Source: Alistipes sp. (GTDB lineage Bacteria > Bacteroidota > Bacteroidia > Bacteroidales > Rikenellaceae). From it: 64,000 nucleotides of DNA. The notes below the pieces were generated by a model. The model did not search any database. It was given only the letters and a program-made list of their open reading frames with translations, and was not told the origin of the DNA. Of the stretch, positions 25,498 to 34,466 are shown one piece after another. Position 1 is the first letter of the stretch. Each line of letters starts with the position of its first letter. The stretch covers positions 1 through 64,000 of the forward strand of contig JAFXFM010000018.1 of assembly GCA_017520545.1 (NCBI GenBank). Direction: 5' to 3'. A program made the position numbers and the translations under genes.

Positions 25498-28481
25498 AAT
25501 TTCAGTGCATCGAGGCGTGATTGCACGTCGCCGAGCGGGTCTTGCGGACCTCGCATAGTCTTGTTGCGTCGTTGCTGGCCCCCGAGATTACGCAGGTTGT
25601 AGGTGAATTTCACGAGGTAGGTGCGTCCCAGAACCGTATTATAGCGCAACTGCGAGTAACTTGCGATAACATAGCGACCAAACGAAGTGTTTTGGTTCAG
25701 CACGTCATCTACACACAACTCTACCTCACCGAGCCCATTCAGCACCTTCTTGCCCAACGACACATTCCACAACGTAAACATATCGTTGAAGTTGTGAGTA
25801 AAGACCTTAAAGTGGGTGAAATTCACGGACGACGTTATGGTGAAGCCCAGTGGCAATACCGCTTTGATATTGCCGCGCAGATAGTGCATAAAGTATTGAT
25901 TATTGAAGCCCGAGAAGCTACTATTGTTGTATGAATAGTTGCCTCGCCAAGTAACCATAAAATCAACATTCTCCGAGATGTTACTACCCAGCGTTACCTG
26001 CGCATAGGCGTTGGTATTGTGCATCAGCACTCTGTCGCCCCGTACCGAGAATTTGCCATTCTCGTCGATAACCGGAATGTTGTTCTGCGCCAAACGCTCG
26101 CCATCGACAATCTCCATCGGAATATCCGAATAGGTACCACCCAGCACCATATTCACATTCGAGCGCAGATGCTTCAACGGCAATCCCAACGAGGTGCGGA
26201 ACTCATACGACCAATAACCATCGAGATTAACCTGCTGCAAGAGTTGAATAGGGTTGTATTTGGCGTAGTGAGGCGTGCCATCGGGGTTGATATAGTCGGG
26301 CAGCTCGATTTTTCCCGGCTCATAGACAATTTTATTGCCCATATAGTTCTGTATATGCTCCGCCTTCGCCATCAACATAAAAGTAGTACCAAAGCGAGAC
26401 GACACATTCGTATAGCGCACAAAGGCATTGTGCTCCTGCGCCGGCTTCAAGTCGGGATTTCCGACCGAAAGGTAGGAGGAGTTGTTTACATTATATATAT
26501 CGTTCAGAGTCCAAATGCCCGGAACACGCATCTTCGAGTTGAGAGCTACACGCAGACTGTGCTTCGAACTTACAGCAACATTCACCGTAGCATTGTAGAG
26601 GAAGTTATCGAAATTACGCGACACCTTCGCATTCTCCGTAGCCCACAAGTTTACGGTTGTGAGTTCGGTGTTGCGATAGCGTAAATTGACCGAAAACCAC
26701 GTCTTTCCCTTACCATATCGTAAACCGGCACTCGCCTCGTGGAAGATATATAGTCCCTCGTACGACGAGGAGCTCTTTGGCTTAATCTTTTCGAGCAGTG
26801 CCTCATAGCTCTTATCGGTCGTATAGTTCATAACATCTCGGTCGCGCATCTGATACTGAAAATTGTACGACAGATTGACCGTTACGTACCGACCGATTTT
26901 ATCTCGATATGTAGGTTGTATGCGGAACGTAGTTGTCTTATTATCTGTATCGTTATGCGAGAAGGTGTATTTATTCTGCTCCCAGCGCTCTGCCTCGGTA
27001 GCCAGATGTCCGGAATAGGAGCGGTAATTGCGCCAACTATCACTCTCGTTGTGTGAAAAATTTGCCATCACCAACAGAGAACGTCCGTGCTTCAAGAATT
27101 TATAGGAGTACTGCGCATACAACCCTGCATTGTGCGAGAGAGAGCGTCCCTCGTTATGGCTCGGGTAGTAACGCAAGCCCGACTCCGAACCGGGTGTTCG
27201 CATTGAAGTTGTATCCTGCTGATTTATCGAGAAGTTGTTCGTGTAGCGATAGGTTGGCATAAGATACAATCGTTGTCGCTTTGCCACCTTCCACTCGAGA
27301 CGGCCTCGGAAGCGGAAATTGAGATTGTTCGGGTGGCTGTATTGGTCGTAGTGTATCGTATCTATCTTGGCTGGCTCGTTATACCAGCGATCCACCGTAT
27401 ATTGATTATCGGTGTTGCTGTGGTTGAAGAAGACGTATCCGTCAAACTTTGCCCTGTTACGCTTGCCCCACCTATCCGAGTAACTAATCGCAAGAATCTC
27501 CGACGCTGCAACGCCCGATTGGCGATTGACCGAGAACGACGATGAGGCATTTGTCCTATTTGTCGAGCCCGACATCGAAATACCTTCGTCCGAAAGGTTC
27601 TGCTTATTAAGGTTGTTGCCCAACGCCATAATAGTAAGGCGCATATCATCGCGGAAGATATTCATCGAGCCACCAACCGAGTAACGGCCCAGCAGTTTGT
27701 CGTTATAAATACCCATATTCGAACGAGCGGGTGTTCTTGTATTACCCAAGCCTCCCGAAGCGTGCATCTTTCCAAATTCACTATGCGAAAGCGACCCCTT
27801 CGTTATGATATTTATCACCTTTCCACCCTCACCATCATCTACGCCTGTAATTTGCGAAGCTTCGCTCATACGGTTATATACCTCTATACTCTCGACAGCT
27901 TGGGCAGGAATACTCTGCAACACCTGCTGGATATTTCCGCCAAAAAACTCCTGATTATCGACATATATCTGCTTTACAACCTCGCCCTGCGCCTCGATTT
28001 TACCATTATTAATGGATATGCCGGGTAGTTTGCGGAGCAAAACCTCCAACTCGGCATCAATCGTAACCTTGAATTGCGAGGCGGTGTATCTCAGTGTATC
28101 GCCCATAATCTGGGCGCGTGGCACAGTAACCTCGACCGCCACAACTCCGACATCAATAGCCCCCTGCTCCATAGCCATATCGCTGAGCGATACGGGGAAC
28201 GCTTCGACCTTGAAGTTGCGAACATACTCCTTGTAGCCTACAAACGTTGCTGTGAGTTTATACTCTCCGCGCGGAAGTGTCGGAGTTTTGAAATAGCCTC
28301 CATAGCCGGAGGTGTAGTGCCGCTTAAAAAGCGAGTCGCGATGAGAGGTAATCTCGATAACTGCACCCACAACGCCCTCTTTTGTAGCGACATCAAAAAA
28401 TCGTCCACTAACAGTAGCCCCCTGTCCCCACACCACAAGGCAGGAGAAGAGTGCGACAAAGAGGGTTAGAAGACGACGCAT
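25494..28481 (-). CDS. TonB-dependent receptor-like outer membrane beta-barrel protein
   Basis: 995 residues with signal peptide 'MRRLLTLFVALFSCLVVWGQ'. Residues about 22-105 are a carboxypeptidase-regulatory-like domain ('GRFFDVATKEGVVGAVIEIT'), followed by a plug-like region ('ELEVLLRKLPGISINNGKI', 'YNRMSEASQITGVDDGEGGK') and a long barrel of the OMP_b-brl_3 type rich in aromatic strands. This class differs from SusC: no partner SusD is adjacent. It probably imports or exports a small ligand, or a siderophore- or peptide-like substrate; none can be named. It has its own promoter at 28551-28558 and a 66-nt leader holding TTAGCCA-type repeats. Confidence 0.85.
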   Translation of the reverse strand: MRRLLTLFVALFSCLVVWGQGATVSGRFFDVATKEGVVGAVIEITSHRDSLFKRHYTSGYGGYFKTPTLPRGEYKLTATFVGYKEYVRNFKVEAFPVSLSDMAMEQGAIDVGVVAVEVTVPRAQIMGDTLRYTASQFKVTIDAELEVLLRKLPGISINNGKIEAQGEVVKQIYVDNQEFFGGNIQQVLQSIPAQAVESIEVYNRMSEASQITGVDDGEGGKVINIITKGSLSHSEFGKMHASGGLGNTRTPARSNMGIYNDKLLGRYSVGGSMNIFRDDMRLTIMALGNNLNKQNLSDEGISMSGSTNRTNASSSFSVNRQSGVAASEILAISYSDRWGKRNRAKFDGYVFFNHSNTDNQYTVDRWYNEPAKIDTIHYDQYSHPNNLNFRFRGRLEWKVAKRQRLYLMPTYRYTNNFSINQQDTTSMRTPGSESGLRYYPSHNEGRSLSHNAGLYAQYSYKFLKHGRSLLVMANFSHNESDSWRNYRSYSGHLATEAERWEQNKYTFSHNDTDNKTTTFRIQPTYRDKIGRYVTVNLSYNFQYQMRDRDVMNYTTDKSYEALLEKIKPKSSSSYEGLYIFHEASAGLRYGKGKTWFSVNLRYRNTELTTVNLWATENAKVSRNFDNFLYNATVNVAVSSKHSLRVALNSKMRVPGIWTLNDIYNVNNSSYLSVGNPDLKPAQEHNAFVRYTNVSSRFGTTFMLMAKAEHIQNYMGNKIVYEPGKIELPDYINPDGTPHYAKYNPIQLLQQVNLDGYWSYEFRTSLGLPLKHLRSNVNMVLGGTYSDIPMEIVDGERLAQNNIPVIDENGKFSVRGDRVLMHNTNAYAQVTLGSNISENVDFMVTWRGNYSYNNSSFSGFNNQYFMHYLRGNIKAVLPLGFTITSSVNFTHFKVFTHNFNDMFTLWNVSLGKKVLNGLGEVELCVDDVLNQNTSFGRYVIASYSQLRYNTVLGRTYLVKFTYNLRNLGGQQRRNKTMRGPQDPLGDVQSRLDALKF

Positions 28482-28492
28482 AACTCTTTTTT

Positions 28493-28525
28493 TGGCTATT
28501 AGCAGTTAGCCATTAGCCATTGGCT
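28493..28525. repeat. TTAGCCA-type heptamer repeats in a leader
   Basis: CTATTAGCAGTTAGCCATTA and related units lie within the leader of the TonB-dependent receptor gene. Same family as 21374-21406. Confidence 0.6.
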
Positions 28526-28550
28526 TAAATTTTCGACTTATATATCAAGA

Positions 28551-28558
28551 CAAAGTTA
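28551..28558 (-). promoter_or_regulatory. -7 box (TAACTTTG) of the TonB-dependent receptor
   Basis: Minus-strand TTTG-(19 nt)-TAACTTTG. Consensus sequence and spacing, about 70 nt before ATG 28481. Confidence 0.6.
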
Positions 28559-28636
28559 AACATAAAAAGTTAAATTACAAAATGGAAGATTTTAGACGAG
28601 AGATAGAGAATTTACGAAATTTGGCCAATAGCCAAC

Positions 28637-28673
28637 AAAAAGATGTGTCCCGAAGTTTCGGGACACATCTTTT
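28637..28673 (-). terminator. Terminator of the frdCAB operon
   Basis: Stem AAAAGATGTGTCCCGAA paired with TTCGGGACACATCTTTT around a three-base loop, 22 nt past the frdB stop. Minus-strand transcription reaches TTTTTG after the stem. Confidence 0.85.
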
Positions 28674-28694
28674 CTAAACGCTGTTATGCGAGTG

Positions 28695-29438
28695 TTAGTC
28701 CTTCAACTTTGCAGCCAAGAACTCACGATTCAAACGAGCGATGTGAGCAATGCTGATCTGCTTTGGACACTCTGCCTGACAAGCACCTGTATTGGTACAG
28801 TTACCGAAGCCGAGCTCGTCCATCTTTGCAACCATAGCCTTTGCGCGACGTGCGCCCTCAACCCTACCCTGTGGCAACTTTGCCAACGACGATACACGGG
28901 CAGCAACGAACAACATCGCCGAACCATTCTTACAAGTTGCAGCACAAGCACCACAACCTACGCAAGCCGCAGCGTCCATAGACTCGTCAGCATCGGCCTT
29001 TGGAATTGGAATAGCATTTCCGTCCGGAACCGAGTTGGTACGTACCGAAACAAAGCCTCCCGCCTGCAAAATCTGGTCGTAAGCCGAACGATTAACTACG
29101 AGGTCCTTAATTACAGGGAAAGCTGCCGAACGCCAAGGCTCGATGGTGATAGTTGCACCATCTTTGAACTGACGCATATAGATCTGGCAAGTCGTAACCG
29201 CCTGCGATGGTCCGTGTGCGTGGCCATCGATATGCAACGAACACATACCGCAGATACCCTCACGGCAGTCGTGATCGAATGCCACAGGCTCCTCGCCTTT
29301 GTGTACGAGGTCATTGTTCAAAATGTCGAGCATTTCGAGGAATGAAGTATCCGAAGATACATTCTCAACCTTGTACTCCTTGAATGCACCCTTCGATTGA
29401 GCGTCTTTCTGACGCCATATTTTCAATGTGAAATTCAT
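28695..29438 (-). CDS. frdB: Fumarate reductase/succinate dehydrogenase iron-sulfur subunit
   Basis: 247 residues. The N-terminal ferredoxin domain has '[18 protein letters not shown]' with Cys 58, 63 and 66 for the [2Fe-2S] centre. The C-terminal domain has '[11 protein letters not shown]' and '[13 protein letters not shown]' for the two further clusters; the third motif has the layout seen in B-type enzymes. It passes electrons between the flavin subunit and the membrane cytochrome on the inner face of the cytoplasmic membrane. In Bacteroidales this enzyme ends the fumarate-respiring, succinate-producing pathway. Third gene of frdCAB, 33 nt after frdA. Direction (SDH or FRD) cannot be read from the sequence; lifestyle suggests fumarate reduction. 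Confidence 0.94.
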   Translation of the reverse strand: MNFTLKIWRQKDAQSKGAFKEYKVENVSSDTSFLEMLDILNNDLVHKGEEPVAFDHDCREGICGMCSLHIDGHAHGPSQAVTTCQIYMRQFKDGATITIEPWRSAAFPVIKDLVVNRSAYDQILQAGGFVSVRTNSVPDGNAIPIPKADADESMDAAACVGCGACAATCKNGSAMLFVAARVSSLAKLPQGRVEGARRAKAMVAKMDELGFGNCTNTGACQAECPKQISIAHIARLNREFLAAKLKD

Positions 29439-29471
29439 AATTTCTAAACTCTAAACATTAAACGTCAAAAA

Positions 29472-31418
29472 TTAGTCCTTATAGTTACGCTGTGCGCGAT
29501 GAGTAAATTCGTAGTCGAGCGGCTCCTTAGTGAGTTCAGGAACCTCATTCTCGCCCTTGTACTCCCAAACCGAAGCGTATGCGAACTTATCGTCGTGACG
29601 AAGTGCCTCACCCTCCTCAGTCTGGTGCTCCGAACGGAAGTGTCCACCGCACGACTCCTCACGATTGAGGGCGTCGCGAGCCATCAACTCACCGAGTTCG
29701 AGGAAATCAACAAGGCGCAAAGCCTTCTCCAACTCAACATTGAACGAGTTTGCTGTACCAACAACCTTAACGTCCGACCAGAACTCCTTACGCAATGCCT
29801 GAATCTCGACAATAGCCTTCTCCAAAGACTCCTTTGTACGTGCCATACCCACATTGTCCCACATAATCAAACCAAGACGCTTGTGGATATCATCAACTGA
29901 CTGTGTTCCGTTAATCGAGAGCAACTTCTCGATCTTCTCCTTAACAGCCTTCTCCGCCTCGTCGAAAGCAGGAGTGTCGGTAGCAACCTTCGGAGCCTGA
30001 ATCTTCTTCGAGAGGTAGTCGCCAATAGTGTAAGGCAATACGAAGTAACCATCGGCCAAGCCCTGCATCAATGCCGAAGCACCAAGGCGGTTAGCACCGT
30101 GGTCAGAGAAGTTTGCCTCACCGATAGCGTACAGACCAGGGATTGTAGTCATCAGGTTATAATCAACCCAAATACCGCCCATTGTGTAGTGAACAGCAGG
30201 GAAAATCTGCATTGGCTCATCGTATGGATTAACATCGGTAATCTCCTTGTACATATCGAACAAGTTGCCGTAACGCTGCTTGATAACATCTTTGCCCAAG
30301 CGCTCGATAGCGGTCTTGAAGTCGAGGAATACAGCCAAACCTGTCTCGTTTACACCATAACCTGCATCGCAACGCTCCTTTGCAGCACGCGAAGCAACAT
30401 CACGAGGCACCAAGTTACCGAATGCAGGATAACGACGCTCCAAGTAGTAGTCGCGATCCTCCTCGGCAATCTGCGAAGGCTTCAAAGTACCCTTACGCAA
30501 AGCCTCTACATCCTCCAACTTCTTTGGTACCCAGATACGACCATCGTTACGCAACGACTCCGACATAAGAGTCAATTTCGACTGCTGTGTGCCGTGTACA
30601 GGGATACAGGTTGGGTGAATCTGTGTGAAGCAAGGGTTTGCAAAACCTGCACCCTTACGATAGCACTGGAACGCTGCCGAGCCGTTCGACGCCATAGCGT
30701 TTGTCGAGAGGAAGAATACGTTTCCGTAACCACCGGTAGCGATAACCACTGCGTGAGCACCGTGTCGCTCAATCTCGCCTGTTACGAGGTTACGAGCGAT
30801 GATACCCTTTGCCTCACCGTCCTCGATAACGATATCGAGCATCTCGTGGCGAGTATACGACTTAACCGAGCCGGCTGCAATCTCCTTGTTCAACGCAGCA
30901 TAAGCACCGAGCAACAACTGCTGTCCGGTCTGACCACGAGCATAGAATGTACGCGACACCTGCGCACCACCGAACGAACGGTTTGCCAACAAGCCGCCAT
31001 ACTCACGTGCGAAAGGAACGCCCTGCGCTACGCACTGGTCGATAATGAGGTTAGAAACCTCTGCCAAACGATATACGTTTGCCTCGCGAGCGCGATAGTC
31101 GCCACCCTTAATCGTATCGTAGAAGAGGCGATACACCGAGTCGTTATCATTCTGGTAGTTCTTAGCAGCATTGATACCGCCCTGTGCAGCGATAGAGTGC
31201 GCACGACGTGGCGAATCCTGAATACAGAACACCTTTACGTTGTATCCCAACTCGCCGAGCGAAGCAGCTGCACTCGCACCACCAAGACCGGTACCTACAA
31301 CGATAATATCCAACTTACGCTTGTTAGCAGGGCTAACAACCTTAATAGCCGCTTTGTGGTTGCTCCACTTTTGAGCCAACTCACCAGCAGGAATTTTGGA
31401 ATCTAATTTGAAAGCCAT
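29472..31418 (-). CDS. frdA: Fumarate reductase/succinate dehydrogenase flavoprotein subunit
   Basis: 648 residues. The FAD site starts '[20 protein letters not shown]' (about 38-57). The flavin-linking His 74 lies in '[11 protein letters not shown]'. The substrate domain has 'HPTCIP' and '[20 protein letters not shown]' regions. The extended N-terminus and about 650-residue length match the Bacteroidetes/epsilonproteobacterial-type B enzymes rather than the E. coli form. It reduces fumarate to succinate, or the reverse, using electrons from FrdB. Located between frdC (40 nt upstream) and frdB, in one transcript from the promoter at 32263-32270. Confidence 0.95.
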   Translation of the reverse strand: MAFKLDSKIPAGELAQKWSNHKAAIKVVSPANKRKLDIIVVGTGLGGASAAASLGELGYNVKVFCIQDSPRRAHSIAAQGGINAAKNYQNDNDSVYRLFYDTIKGGDYRAREANVYRLAEVSNLIIDQCVAQGVPFAREYGGLLANRSFGGAQVSRTFYARGQTGQQLLLGAYAALNKEIAAGSVKSYTRHEMLDIVIEDGEAKGIIARNLVTGEIERHGAHAVVIATGGYGNVFFLSTNAMASNGSAAFQCYRKGAGFANPCFTQIHPTCIPVHGTQQSKLTLMSESLRNDGRIWVPKKLEDVEALRKGTLKPSQIAEEDRDYYLERRYPAFGNLVPRDVASRAAKERCDAGYGVNETGLAVFLDFKTAIERLGKDVIKQRYGNLFDMYKEITDVNPYDEPMQIFPAVHYTMGGIWVDYNLMTTIPGLYAIGEANFSDHGANRLGASALMQGLADGYFVLPYTIGDYLSKKIQAPKVATDTPAFDEAEKAVKEKIEKLLSINGTQSVDDIHKRLGLIMWDNVGMARTKESLEKAIVEIQALRKEFWSDVKVVGTANSFNVELEKALRLVDFLELGELMARDALNREESCGGHFRSEHQTEEGEALRHDDKFAYASVWEYKGENEVPELTKEPLDYEFTHRAQRNYKD

Positions 31419-31458
31419 ATCTCTTTTATGATTTTATTATTTTCTGTAACTCGAAAAA

Positions 31459-32166
31459 TTAAGCGCCACACGCTGCAAGGCAAGGACATACGGTCTGCAA
31501 GTAGAACCATACTACAACTACTGCGAAGCCACCGAAGATAAGGGTTGCAACGATGCCCGAAATACACTTCAAACGTGGATACCAAGTGTCGTTAGCCCAA
31601 CCTGCAGTCTGCAACATCGACCATACACCGTGAGTGAGGTGCAACCACAACGCTGCGAACCATACGAGGTAAAGGAGAACATTGTACCACTGCGAGAATG
31701 TGTACTTGATAAGAGCAGCACCATCGGTAGGCTCCAAACCGAGATTGTTCTCGTGGTGACCCAACAACTCAACCAACTGCATCTTTGCCCAGAAGTGCGA
31801 GAGGTGCAAAGCAAGACCGAGAATAACGATAACGCCCAAGAGGAGCATATTCTTCGATGCCCACGAAACACCCTTCTCGGTAACGGTTACTGCGTAGCGC
31901 ACATTACCGCGAGCCTTACGATTCTGCCAAGTGAGCCAGAAAGCGTAAGCAAAGTGAACGAATACTCCGAGTGCCAACACTGCTGTACCTGCCAAAGCGT
32001 ACCAGCTTGCACCCAAGAAACCGCAAATCATATTGTAGGCTTCTGCCGAGAAGATCGCTACAACATTCATTGACATATGGAAGAGAATGAAAAGCACGAG
32101 GAAACAACCCGAGATGCTCATCACCAATTTTCTTCCAAGAGATGAATTAGTTAAAAAACAGCCCAT
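31459..32166 (-). CDS. frdC: Fumarate reductase/succinate dehydrogenase cytochrome b subunit
   Basis: 235 residues from ATG 32166 ('MGCFLTNSSLGRKL'); the longer frame to 32253 adds a basic segment unlike the family and would sit in the leader. Five hydrophobic membrane spans are visible, with candidate haem-ligand His residues in 'LFILFHMSMN', 'VFVHFAYAFW', 'LALHLSHFWAK' and 'WLHLTHGVW'. This is the b558-type, di-haem anchor that links FrdAB to the quinone pool. First gene of frdCAB; its promoter gives a leader of about 90 nt. Confidence 0.92.
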   Translation of the reverse strand: MGCFLTNSSLGRKLVMSISGCFLVLFILFHMSMNVVAIFSAEAYNMICGFLGASWYALAGTAVLALGVFVHFAYAFWLTWQNRKARGNVRYAVTVTEKGVSWASKNMLLLGVIVILGLALHLSHFWAKMQLVELLGHHENNLGLEPTDGAALIKYTFSQWYNVLLYLVWFAALWLHLTHGVWSMLQTAGWANDTWYPRLKCISGIVATLIFGGFAVVVVWFYLQTVCPCLAACGA

Positions 32167-32262
32167 AATTTTTTTAATTAAATTTAAGATTTGTGTATAT
32201 TTGTGAAAAGTTTGTTTTTCGTACCTGCTTCGGTACACGATATACATACGCATACCTTACTA

Positions 32263-32270
32263 CAAAGATA
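32263..32270 (-). promoter_or_regulatory. Promoter of frdCAB
   Basis: Minus strand reads TTG-(19 nt)-TATCTTTG. Both boxes and spacing agree with the Bacteroidetes consensus. Leader about 90 nt to ATG 32166. Confidence 0.7.
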
Positions 32271-32332
32271 CGAATTGTTTGCGGAATAACAATACTTTTT
32301 AGCATTTTTTTACCACCAAAAACAAAGTTTTT

Positions 32333-32869
32333 ATGATTGCAAACGACAAGCGCACCTTGCGAAGAGCCGTCCGAGCCGAAATAGCAAAATTGTCGGCAGA
32401 GGACAAACGCCAACTTTCATCGCAGATTTTCAACAATTTAGCCTCCTCGAAAGAGATTGAAGAGGCCTCCGTTGTTGCGCTTTTCATATCGCTCGATGAC
32501 GAGCCTTCGACCGCTCTCGCAATTGAGCAGCTGTCGCTCCGCAAGCGCGTAGTTGTGCCCCGCATCGAGGGCGAGGAGATGGAGTTCTACGACCTTTCCG
32601 AGGGGCTTCAAAAGGGCGCTTTCGGCATTATGGAGCCTCGTGCAACCGCTGCCGTATCACCCGACGAAATCGACGTAATGATAGTGCCGGGCATTGCCTT
32701 TACACGCGGTGGTTGCCGCCTTGGACGCGGTAAAGGTTTTTACGATAAATACCTGTCGCGCAAGGGTTTCAGAGCCTACACCATAGGCGTATGTTATCCG
32801 TGCCAACTTGTCAAAAATATCCCCACAGAGAAGCACGATAAAATGTTAGATAGTGTTGTAACTATCTAA
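32333..32869 (+). CDS. 5-formyltetrahydrofolate cyclo-ligase
   Basis: 178 residues, cytoplasmic. The ATP/substrate signature 'GIAFTRGGCRLGRGKGFYDK' (about 121-140) is the family hallmark, and an N-terminal Lys/Arg-rich helix ('MIANDKRTLRRAVRAEI') binds the nucleotide phosphates. The enzyme converts 5-formyl-THF to 5,10-methenyl-THF with ATP, salvaging one-carbon folate (ygfA/fau family). It stands alone between the divergent frd operon and the propeller protein gene. I could not find a clear -7 box in the short gap before it. Confidence 0.9.
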   Translation: MIANDKRTLRRAVRAEIAKLSAEDKRQLSSQIFNNLASSKEIEEASVVALFISLDDEPSTALAIEQLSLRKRVVVPRIEGEEMEFYDLSEGLQKGAFGIMEPRATAAVSPDEIDVMIVPGIAFTRGGCRLGRGKGFYDKYLSRKGFRAYTIGVCYPCQLVKNIPTEKHDKMLDSVVTI

Positions 32870-32878
32870 GAATTTTCT

Positions 32879-32886
32879 TATCTTTG
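32879..32886 (+). promoter_or_regulatory. Promoter of the propeller/phosphoesterase pair
   Basis: TTG-(20 nt)-TATCTTTG, 22 nt before ATG 32909. The -33 part lies inside the end of the cyclo-ligase gene. Confidence 0.7.
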
Positions 32887-32908
32887 CAATAGTAAACCTA
32901 AAAACACT

Positions 32909-34459
32909 ATGAAACTCCGACTTACACCCCTGCTATCGCTACTCTGCTTTGTGGCGATGTCCGTTTCGGCGCAAACGCCTCAAAATGAAGTTCACCTCAA
33001 CGATATGACCTTTGTACGACAATCGTTCGTGCGCAATTTCTACAATTCGCAAAAGGTTATGAGTCAGATAAATATGGAGGGCACAGACCTCTTCCTGAAA
33101 AATTCGGCAAACATCGTTGTCGAACATAGTACGGTTGAGCCGAAGCTCGTACAAGATGGCCGCACACTCCTTATCGGTGCGGGAAAAGAGGGGGCATCGG
33201 CTACGTTGCGCGTTGGCTCATTCCACCCATATCTCTGCTACGATGCCGTATTCGGCGAAGTGGACAAAAACGAAGAGGTCGGTATCATCTTCTACCCTAA
33301 CAATGGCAAGGGTGAGAAGGTTAAAACCATCTACAAAGATGGCAAGATACTCTCCGTTTTGGTGAGCGGGGGCACCGAGAAGGTGTTAGCCGAAACTGCA
33401 ACCGAAAAGAGCAAAGAGATTTCGTTGCGAGTGCAATATACAGGTATGCGTTTCCACGTTTTCCGCCTCTACGACAATGGCACTGTAAAATTGCTATATA
33501 GCGTGGCTCACGACAAGCGAGCGATAGATAGTTGCATTAAAGATTCATTCGGTGTAACGGTATCTCTACCGAAAAATGGCGGAGTAAAGCTCCATAAGGC
33601 GCAGAGCCTGCTCACTTGCGGCACAGGTCAGGCGGACCCTCAGATTGTGCAAAATGTTGATGGTACACCGCTTATCCGCGATGGCAAATTGTGGGTATGC
33701 TTCACTTCGCGTGGCTTCGAGCAGATTCGCGACTCCTATCAGGGTGTATATTCGCTCGATATCGACTCGTACGAGTTGCAGTTGGAGGGTGCATTGTTCT
33801 TTGGCAAGGGCGACGGTAAAATTTACGGCTTCCACGCCACAAAGGTAGTATACGACGAGGCAAAGGACGAGTACCTCGTGATGACCACGACCCACGCCGA
33901 CACTCACATTCTCGCCTACTGCTCGACCAAGAGCGATATCCTCCACGGAATACACTTCTTGGAGTGCAAGGAGTTGGACTTCCCGCACAACTACTCGCGA
34001 GCAAAGCATAAGGGCACCGAGGACCCCGACTTCTTCTACGACAGCGAGGCAAAGAAGTGGCGTTTGGCATATTGTGCCATAAAGAACAAATCGTGGACAA
34101 CATATCTTTGCGAGAGCGACAATTGGAACGGTCCTTACGAGATGATTGCCGAGTCGCCAAAAAACAACAACACAGGTCTGCGTATCACTACAGTAGGAGG
34201 TCGTCGCTATGTTTTGAGCGGCGGACCGGGCACTACATACTACATCTACGACTACCCTACCCTTCGCTACGAAGGCACCTTCCAGCAGCAGTATGCAAAT
34301 GGAGGTTTCCGCGGTTGGCCAACCATCGTGCCAATACCGTATGGCAACTACGAGCGATACTTATGGATTACGTTCGACCGAGGAGCGCAAACAGGTCGCT
34401 ACTCCTACGGTACTCTCTACTTTTACTTGGGCGACAAAATGTGGTTAAAAGAGAGATAG
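32909..34459 (+). CDS. Secreted GH43-like beta-propeller protein
   Basis: 516 residues with signal peptide 'MKLRLTPLLSLLCFVAMSVSAQ'. The N-terminal about 200 residues are a beta-sandwich. From about 245 on there are propeller-blade motifs of the GH43/GH32 type: 'GQADPQIVQ', 'DGKLWVCFTSRG', 'TEDPDFFYDSEAKKWRLAYC' and 'GGRRYVLSGG'. Acidic residues in the second and third blades could be catalytic, but the classical GH43 Asp/Asp/Glu set cannot be assigned with certainty by eye, so the activity is open. It should act in the periplasm or at the surface. Followed after 7 nt by the phosphoesterase lipoprotein gene, so the two are one operon and may handle one phosphorylated or sulfated glycan. Confidence 0.7.
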   Translation: MKLRLTPLLSLLCFVAMSVSAQTPQNEVHLNDMTFVRQSFVRNFYNSQKVMSQINMEGTDLFLKNSANIVVEHSTVEPKLVQDGRTLLIGAGKEGASATLRVGSFHPYLCYDAVFGEVDKNEEVGIIFYPNNGKGEKVKTIYKDGKILSVLVSGGTEKVLAETATEKSKEISLRVQYTGMRFHVFRLYDNGTVKLLYSVAHDKRAIDSCIKDSFGVTVSLPKNGGVKLHKAQSLLTCGTGQADPQIVQNVDGTPLIRDGKLWVCFTSRGFEQIRDSYQGVYSLDIDSYELQLEGALFFGKGDGKIYGFHATKVVYDEAKDEYLVMTTTHADTHILAYCSTKSDILHGIHFLECKELDFPHNYSRAKHKGTEDPDFFYDSEAKKWRLAYCAIKNKSWTTYLCESDNWNGPYEMIAESPKNNNTGLRITTVGGRRYVLSGGPGTTYYIYDYPTLRYEGTFQQQYANGGFRGWPTIVPIPYGNYERYLWITFDRGAQTGRYSYGTLYFYLGDKMWLKER

Positions 34460-34466
34460 AGGGGCT

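Noticed and set aside
32167..32253. 29-residue N-terminal extension of FrdC
   Set aside because: Unlike the family; the natural start 'MGCFLTNSS' is at 32166.
32333..32869. A member of the frd operon
   Set aside because: Opposite strand to frdCAB; 5-formyl-THF cyclo-ligase is unrelated to it.
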